A stretch of 64,000 bases of DNA from NCBI GenBank assembly GCA_947685225.1, contig CANTUV010000035.1, positions 42,160,001 to 42,224,000 on the forward strand, read 5' to 3'. The first letter of the stretch is position 1. Every line of letters starts with the position of its first letter. The position numbers and the translations under genes were made by a program. Of the stretch, positions 57,576 to 64,000 are shown in pieces. This DNA is from Garcia nutans. Lineage: Eukaryota; Streptophyta; Magnoliopsida; Malpighiales; Euphorbiaceae. Below the pieces are notes generated by a model, which did not search any database, was not told where the DNA came from, and was given only the letters and a program-made list of their open reading frames with translations.

Positions 57576-59086
57576 CTTCTTCACCCATATCTTGAAAAGA
57601 AGACATGACAAAATCCTTAGGCAAACCTCCTCCAATCATGAAGGTTGCTGGTGGTGGTACCCTATTGAATTTTGGTAATGGGTTGTCTTTGGTATTTGGC
57701 TTATTGGGCACGGGTAGCTTCCCATTATCAATTAGATTTTGGATTTCATGTCTCAACCTCACACATCTATCCGTTTCATGCCCTTGCATTTGATGAAATT
57801 GACAAAATGCTTTAGTGTCGAAAATAGGTGGGAGAGGGTTAGGCAAAGGACGGGGATTTAAGGGTTGTAGCAATCCCTTTCTTTGAAGTTTATTGAGAAC
57901 CCAAGACATCGGCTTCCCCAATTTCAAAAAATTGTCTCCTTGTTCCTTGGTTAGTAGCATTAACACCGACAGCCTTTTACATACTTTGGCTACCAGGTTG
58001 ATAGTTCCCTTTCTCGTTCCTTTTTGTTGAAAAACAGTTTTTCTCCCTTTCCCATTCTTCAATTTGCAAACCAGCTTGGAGAAAGTCTTTGAAATCACGG
58101 ATGAGTGTATGAGACATCCTCTCACGAAGAAGAGGCAACACACCTCTCACAATCATCCTTATTTGATCAGAATCATCGGGCCTCTTCTTGAGTAAAGCGG
58201 CCTTGTTTCTCCATCTCTTGACATAATCTATAAAATTCTCATTCGGCCTTTGCCTAATGGACTCAACTTCCATTAAGGTAACTTCCAACTCAACATTATA
58301 TCCATATTGTTGGATGAAGGCTTTGTAAAGCAGATCCCAACTCTTTTGTGTTCCATCATCCAAGGTATTGAACCAATTTTGGACAACAGGGTCCAATGAG
58401 AGCATAAAGTACCTTAGGGTTTGAGCCTTAGTAGCTCGGGCAGACTGCATGGTAGTGATATACTGCTTCACATGGAGATGAGGATTTCAGGTGCCATTGT
58501 ACTTTGTAAAGGATGGCATCTTGAACTTGTACGGGACTTCTTCATCTTGTTCAAATAGTTTATCGATCTCGGACATCTCTTCGGTTTTCAGCTTCTTCTC
58601 AAATTTCTTTTCTAAATCAGCAATCATCTTTTCAATAGTTTCTTTCTCAACAACCTTCGGTTCTTTCTTCTTCTCTTGAACATCTTGGTAGTATTGAGCC
58701 CAATCATCATCATCATCAATGATCACCTTTTCATCATCAAAAACCACTTCACCAATTTTAGTCTTCCCTTTGTCCTTTGGCTTCTTAGTGCTAGCAGATG
58801 CCTCGGTATGATTCTCTAAGATTGTAGTCAATTGGTTCTTCATGGTCTCAGCTAGGGCCTCTTTTATTTCTTCCATCTTGGCATTGAGGGCCTCATCCAC
58901 CATCCTTTGAATTTGTTTGGGCTCCATTGTTTTAGGTGAGCAAGTGATTGAGTCATTGCTAGATACTTCATCTCCGGCATAGGTCAGATTGTTGTAAGCT
59001 TTAGAACTATCGTAATCCAGGGCTATGAGCCAGAAAGGATCAATGATATGAGATGCAAATGTATGCATGTATGTATGCACGAACAA
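57576..59086 (-). pseudogene. Element B gag, cut by element C
   Basis: Homologous to A's gag. N-terminal part 59086-58487 (ALDYDSSKAYNNLTYAGDEV, Lys/Glu-rich coiled coil), then TGA at about 58487 in place of Arg. Capsid part 58471-57977 (HVKQY-type start, RYFMLSLDPVVQNWFNTLDDG, AFIQQYGYNVELEVTLMEVES, NFIDYVKRWRNKAALL). A frameshift near 57980 leads to the C-terminal part with FCQFHQMQGHETDRCVRLRHEI (Cys/His motif) and FMIGGGLPKDFVMSSFQDMG, ending at C's LTR. It lacks the two changes that broke A's gag near 18773 and 19330, so it helps define A's lesions. Confidence 0.9.
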
Positions 59087-59769
59087 TCAACAAAGAAAGA
59101 TAATTAGGACGTTCCTTCCAACCTTATAACATCCACACACGAATGGTGAGTCTCTTTTCCTAGGTATGTGGTTAACAAAATACCAACATGGGGTATCTTG
59201 TTTTCGAATAATTCCCTTGGACATTTCAACCAATAGTTATATTTTCAAAAATGGAAATCAGTCCATGATAATTCCCATTAATTAGGTTTTAATCCATTCA
59301 ACCAACTAAAGTAGCTTTTATGTTATATTGGATTAAAACTAAATTAAGAGGTTTATTATAGATAGATTTCTCACTTGAAAAAGGTAACTAATGATTCATG
59401 CCAAAAACAAGCCCATGATTAATTTATTCTTAGTGTAAACTAGGCCCACAATTGATTTTTGGTATTTCGTAATTGACCTAACTAATTTGCAAGCTCTTTG
59501 AAAATAATTCTGTTTCTAAGCCCATTGTAAAATGATTTTAGAAAAGATGGATTTTGGGCTTACTATTTGGGCCATGAGCCAAAGAATTTTTGATATGTTT
59601 TTAGAAAAGTTTTATGTCCAAAGACCATTTTGAAAAATTTTGAAAATAGCTTTGGTCTTTTGGATTTTCTAAAGAAAAATTTATTTTGAGCTTACAGTGT
59701 ACTTAGGTCATATTAGATAAAGAACAAACCAAATAAGCCATGATTTAAGCCAAGATAAATTAACCATAG

Positions 59770-59958
59770 TCAAACAACATGCATTTGGGGTAAAAACCTA
59801 AGGAAAGTAACTAGGCCAATTACATGAGCTTTAGTCTTCGGGTTAAAAGGCTTAGGTCCCCATAGCAAGTATATACCAAATGGTACAAGGATATGAGTGG
59901 TTATGCCATGCTCGATCTCCAAACCTTGAGTGAAAGTATGGTATCCCTTACATAACAC
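59770..59958 (-). CDS. Conserved short leader ORF, copy in element B (altered end)
   Basis: Starts MLCKGYHTFTQGLEIEHG. Matches A and C to VTFLRF, then a 1-bp change alters the last residues. See 17714-17911. Confidence 0.35.
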   Translation of the reverse strand: MLCKGYHTFTQGLEIEHGITTHILVPFGIYLLWGPKPFNPKTKAHVIGLVTFLRFLPQMHVV

Positions 59959-60079
59959 AACACGGGTAACATGGGCGTCCTAACTCACGCACACAATGCA
60001 ATCTAATATGATGCAATGGATAATATCATTATAAGAAAGAATAGAATAATATAAAGACCAACGGAATCAACTTCTCTTA

Positions 60080-60097
60080 TCTTCAGTGGAGTCGCCA
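60080..60097 (-). other. Element B primer binding site
   Basis: The - strand reads TGGCGACTCCACTGAAGA after CACAG: the same site as in A (17575), with two changes in the GGGG part. Confidence 0.7.
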
Positions 60098-60098
60098 C

Positions 60099-62281
60099 TG
60101 TGAGAGGGGATTTTTGCCCCCACTGCCGGTGGAATGGTTCTTGCGACTTTGGCACTGTTTAGGCTCGGGGCCTTAGAGAACACGGACCTAAGTCTGGAGA
60201 AAATGGAGTCACCACCCGGATATGTCAGGAAAAAAGAAAGGGGTGGATGACTCTATTCCTAAGGAATCCCCAACCCCCTGATGAGTTTGGAAAGTTGGGT
60301 ACATGTGGGGAAGGTGAGAAATGGCCCAGCACCCCCACAACGCCCGGTTCATTAGAACCAGCCTCCTTTACAGGTCTTAATATTATAAAATTCTTAAATA
60401 TAATAACATTATCCATATTACACACAATAATTAAAATAAAACATTGATATATTAAAAACAAAGCAATGTCCAAACAAAGCAAATAAATTGACACCCATCC
60501 AAAGATGGAAACATGTACTTACATCTCATGCCTAAATAGGACACCCACCGAAAGGTAGAAACATGTCATTTACATTGGTTCTAAAATAGAAAAGCAATTT
60601 AAATTACATGATATTTAACTAATGAGGTACCCACCAAGTGGAAACATACCTTTTACAACATTTGGAAATCTAAATAAATGGATAAAAGTAAATAACAATT
60701 CATCATAAATAAATCATTCATCCAAGGTATTAAACATCAATAGAAAGTAAACATCCATCCATGATAAATTAAATAAACCAAGCATTGAACTTAAAAAAAC
60801 TACAGCATATAAAATAAATCAAAGTATAATCAAATATAGAATTGAATAAGGTAAATAAAAATCTAAATTATGGCTACTCTTTCCATTTTGGGTTCTTTAT
60901 TTCATGTGTTTAGGGTTTTGGAATTTGGGGAATTAGGCTACTGTGAGTTTTTAAAGGAATTAAAATAGATTAAAGTTTTATGTTTTAAAAGGTTGATAAA
61001 GTTCTTTGATTAACCAAATTAGTGTTTGTGATGTAAAATTATGAAATTAAGATTTGAACACTTTAAAAAACTTAGATTTATAATTTATGGTTATTCATTG
61101 AATTGTGTTTCAAGCTTACTGCATAAAATTAAACATTTGGTGTTTATATGGTTTTTAAAGTTTTAAAGGATTAGGGTTTAGAAAAAGTTAGGGTTTAAAG
61201 TTTTAAAGGGGTTAGGGTTCATTGTTTTGAGTTTTGGAATTGAATTAGGGTTTTAAGATTTTTGAATTTAGGGTTTCGGGTAATGAATTTTATTTTAGGA
61301 TTTGGAAAGACAATTGACAATTTCATGAAGTTTTATGAATTTAAACAAAAGATTTAAAGTTTATAAGAGCAAAAAAGATAATTTTAAGTCTTTTGGAAGG
61401 AAACAGAACACAATTTTGTGTTTTGATAATTTGGGATGCAAATCTTGGTTTTGGGGTTTTGAAGAAATAAAGCTAATATCTTTAGACTTTTGGAAAAATA
61501 AAGCAACGATTTAAGATTTTCATACTTTAGAAAAGGTGAATTGAGGTGATGAGGCTTTTAATTTAAAAGAAACAATTATGTGATCTAGTTACTGTGACAA
61601 AAATAAAAGAAATTAAGAATTCAAACCTTATTTTGTAAGTTTTACCAAAAATTGCTCCTTGGATGAACAAGGTCAAAGACAAGCCTTTTTGCCTTTGAAT
61701 TGCTTGAATTGTTCCCTCCAAAGTCGGATTCAATTTACTGCCAGAAGGAATTTTCAGAGTTTCAGAGTTTTCCTTCTCACTCTCAGTCACCAATTTCCCC
61801 CTTTTTTTATGTTGTAATTATGCTTATTTATAGAAATTTTTATTGTTTTTTCCTAGTTGCTCACGACATACATTATTTATTAAGAAAAGGAAACCGAAAC
61901 CTAATTGCATTAGGTTTTGAAAAATTTGCGTCGAAAAATTTTGCTGGCGAAAAAAAAATGCTGCAGAAAATTATGCTGACGAAAAAAATTTGCCGCAGTT
62001 GGCTGCGGCAGGGGGCGGGGAACGGCCTGTGGGCGAAATGGCCCACGGCCAAGGCCGCACTGGTATTTGGCGAAGATTTTTCCGTCGCCGATTTTTGTTT
62101 TTTATTTTATTTGTTTATTTTTATTTTTTATTAATAAAAATTAGATAATAAAGCAAAAATTATTTAATTAAGATAATAAAAAATATTTTGGACCAATTAA
62201 AATATATTAGACAACACAAAAATTATTTTGGACTAAACAAAATATATTGGACCGGACTGGATCAAAAATTAAGGATCTACA
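60099..62281 (-). repeat. Element B 5' LTR
   Basis: 2183 bp, TGTAGATCC (62281) to CCTCTCACA (60099) on the - strand. It is followed by PBS, leader and gag in - orientation, hence the 5' LTR. Nearly identical to 20948-22455 apart from the deletion there. Directly beyond it on + (62282) A's pol resumes. Confidence 0.92.
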
Positions 62282-64000
62282 CAATGGTTTCATCCTCTTG
62301 ATGGAGTTCCTTCCACCCTTCATCAAAAGATCAAGTTCCCCAACGGAGATGAGACAGTGGTCATCGAAGCTGAAGATAATGAGATTGTTAACGCTCTAAT
62401 GATTAAGAGGCCTCTCAATGGTTTTCAAGTAGCTGCAATTTCTAATAATGAAGTTGTGGACTCCAAAGTCTTGAATATGATGAAGAACATGAACTACCTA
62501 CCCGGAGCTGGTCTTGAAATGGGTAAGGCCGGTTTGACAAAGCTGCCAGACTTTAGAACTCAAACTTCCAAGAAGGGGTTGGGATATGATGAAGACAATG
62601 ATGTCCATCCAAACAAGAGTGAGAAGATGAGCTTCCCACCACTTGAAGAGATCTTTGTCAAAGCTCCAGATATAGGACCACTCCAAGGAAAGCCTGAGCC
62701 AATTATGTTCATGGGTAAGATGATTCCAAGTTTTGAAATTTTTGCAGATGTGGCCGAGCTAGTCGACCAAGTAAAGAAAGAGCTCGCCCTGTCAGCCAAC
62801 CAAGAATCCAATCCAAAAGAGATGAATGAAGCTGTCCCGAAAGCCGAGAAGACTCCGGAGGAGATTGCTGCCCTGGTCAAAGAAAAGTTTGAAGACATCC
62901 TGCCTTATGATTTTGAGAACAATGACTTTGATTTTGATTTTAATTTGTCTACTTTGTATGAGGATGATGATGTTTTCTTTTCTAAAATGAATGCAATAAA
63001 GTCTGATTTTGCTTACTTGTGTGATGTTTCTCCTTATGATTGCATACATTCAAATAATAGTTACATGAGCATCTTTAATATTAATTCTGTTAACACACAA
63101 TCATTAAATTTGGTAACAACTAAAAATCCTAAAAACATTAGCATAGAATCTGACCTTAATCCTGATGAGAGAGAGAGATTTGAAAAAATATTCAAAAAGT
63201 ATGAAGAAGTGTTTACTTGGTGTTATGAGGATATGCCTGGAATAGATCGAGACACAACCGAGCATCATATTCCTACTTACACTCACATGAAACCTGTCAA
63301 ACAAAAGCTTAGGCGATTAAGACCTGAGTGGGCTAAATTGGTTAAAGAAGAGGTCACTAAGCAAATACAAATGAAGTTCCTTGAAGTGATAGAATATCCA
63401 GATTGGCTAGCCAACATAGTACCCGTGCCTAAGAAAGATGGGAGAATAAGGGTTTGTGTGGAATATAGAGATTTGAACAAGGCTTCCCCTAAGGATGATT
63501 TTCCTTTACCTCATATAGATGTTCTCATTGATAGTGCAGCCTCTAGTGTGCTACACTCGTTTGTAGATGGATTTTTCGGATATAATCAAGTGTTAATGGC
63601 CCAAGAGGATAAAGCCAAAATTGCTTTCATTACTACATGGGGTATATTTTGGTATAGGGTGATGCCGTTCGGCTTAAAGAATACTGGAGTAACCTACCAA
63701 AGGATGGCCACCATACTATTTCATGACATGATGCACAAAGAAGTTGAAGTATATGTTGATGATATGATGGTTAAATCGGACACAAGGGAACAACACTTCC
63801 AAAACTTAGAATTATTTTTTGATAGAGCTTTGAAATATAAGCTAAGATTGAACCCGAAGAAGTGTGTGTTCGGTGTTACTTTAGGCAAATTATTAGGACA
63901 TGTGATTGGTCCAAATGGCATTGAGATTGATCCTGACAAAGTTAAACCAATAAGGGATATGCCAGCCCCTAAGATGGAGAGCGAAGTTCGGGGATTCATT
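62282..64000 (+). CDS. Element A pol: G-patch-like region and reverse transcriptase (open to window end)
   Basis: Read in the frame of TGG at 62285, 572 codons without a stop to 64000. It starts with WFHPLDGVPSTLHQKIKF (end of protease, continuing LLGRP at 20947). Then come NALMIKRPLNGFQ and the G-patch-like PGAGLEMGKAGLTKLPDF and KKGLGYDED (codons about 75-105); an acidic linker; MPGIDRDTTEHHIPTYTHMKP; and the RT motifs NIVPVPKKDGRIRVCVEYRDLN, VMPFGLKNTGVTYQRM and YVDDMMVKS (codon 490 on), then GHVIGPNGIEIDPDK. DYRDLN is here EYRDLN. The - strand ORFs of this interval are shadows. Confidence 0.93.

Larger units (their letters stand above)
20948..62281 (-). mobile_element. Element B: Tat-lineage element, - strand, with nested C, E, F and G
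   Basis: The ends are LTRs of the same family in - orientation (3' LTR 20948-22455, 5' LTR 60099-62281). Flanks ccatg (20943-20947) and caatg (62282-62286) form a 5-bp TSD with one mismatch. The interior from 5' to 3' on the - strand is: PBS, leader, gag (to 57576), inserted C, pol (54066-52110 and 30047-28066, interrupted by E), an antisense gene pair, then a polypurine tract and the 3' LTR. The host sequence on both sides is element A in one reading frame. Confidence 0.88.
15271..64000 (+). mobile_element. Element A: Tat-lineage Ty3/gypsy element, + strand, interrupted by element B; 3' end outside window
   Basis: The outermost Tat element: 5' LTR 15271-17573, PBS 17575, leader, gag-protease to 20947, then 41.3 kb of nested DNA (B), then pol from 62282 to past the window end. 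The left flank aggtg (15266-15270) is one half of its expected TSD. The Tat assignment (Ogre/Retand-like) rests on the RT motifs, the G-patch-like pre-RT region, the type of PBS and its similarity to B, which has two RNase H domains and antisense ORFs. Confidence 0.9.

Noticed and set aside
62498..63999. A series of - strand ORFs
   Set aside because: They are the complement of element A's long open pol frame on the + strand.

Overview
This window looks like intergenic heterochromatin from a eudicot plant. It is AT-rich and almost wholly made of transposable elements: plant-type Ty3/gypsy (Tat, Athila and Tekay-like chromovirus lineages), Ty1/copia (SIRE-like), an L1-type LINE, SINE-like units and a long-TIR MITE. 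I see no host housekeeping gene, tRNA, rRNA or CRISPR array. The species cannot be named from the sequence alone.

Left part (1-10560): a decayed LINE on the + strand (1-2457); a gypsy LTR tail, primer binding site and gag stub (2614-3653) head to head with a diverged chromovirus LTR (3654-6870) that carries a 682-bp MITE; a GC-rich cluster of three SINE-like units (7628-8216); AT-rich sequence; and a tandem array with a period near 85 bp (about 9195-10560).

Right part (10561-64000): a Russian-doll nest read from LTR ends and target-site duplications (TSDs). (D) A Tekay-like chromovirus on the - strand (10561-15270 and beyond the window) is split by (A), a Tat-lineage element on the + strand (15271 to past 64000). 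A is split inside its protease by (B), a - strand element of the same family (20948-62281, TSD ccatg/caatg). B is split inside its first RNase H by (E), a - strand Athila-like element (30053-52104, TSD acggc/atggc). The 3' LTR of E is split by (F), a - strand SIRE-like copia (30247-41784, TSD aaggg). The polyprotein of F is split by (G), a solo LTR (35503-36857, TSD ttgcc). A third Tat-family LTR with leader (C, 54415-57575) sits in B's gag. The older TSDs each carry one mismatch and the two youngest are perfect, which agrees with the order of nesting.

The most notable content is in the 3' part of B. Two genes run antisense to the retrotransposon (23637-26032 and 26410-27621). Each has a TATA box and intron signals. 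One has a plant mobile domain (PMD)-like product and the other resembles the DUF7745 family. Beside them lie several unusual repeat blocks: 60-70-bp direct repeats, TTTACTATT palindromes and hairpin minisatellites. F also has a separate 465-codon ORF in the env position with no visible membrane segment. Most gag and pol reading frames carry nonsense or frameshift lesions. The exceptions are A's pol, open for 572 codons to the window edge, and F's RT/RNase H and 3' ORF, which are intact.
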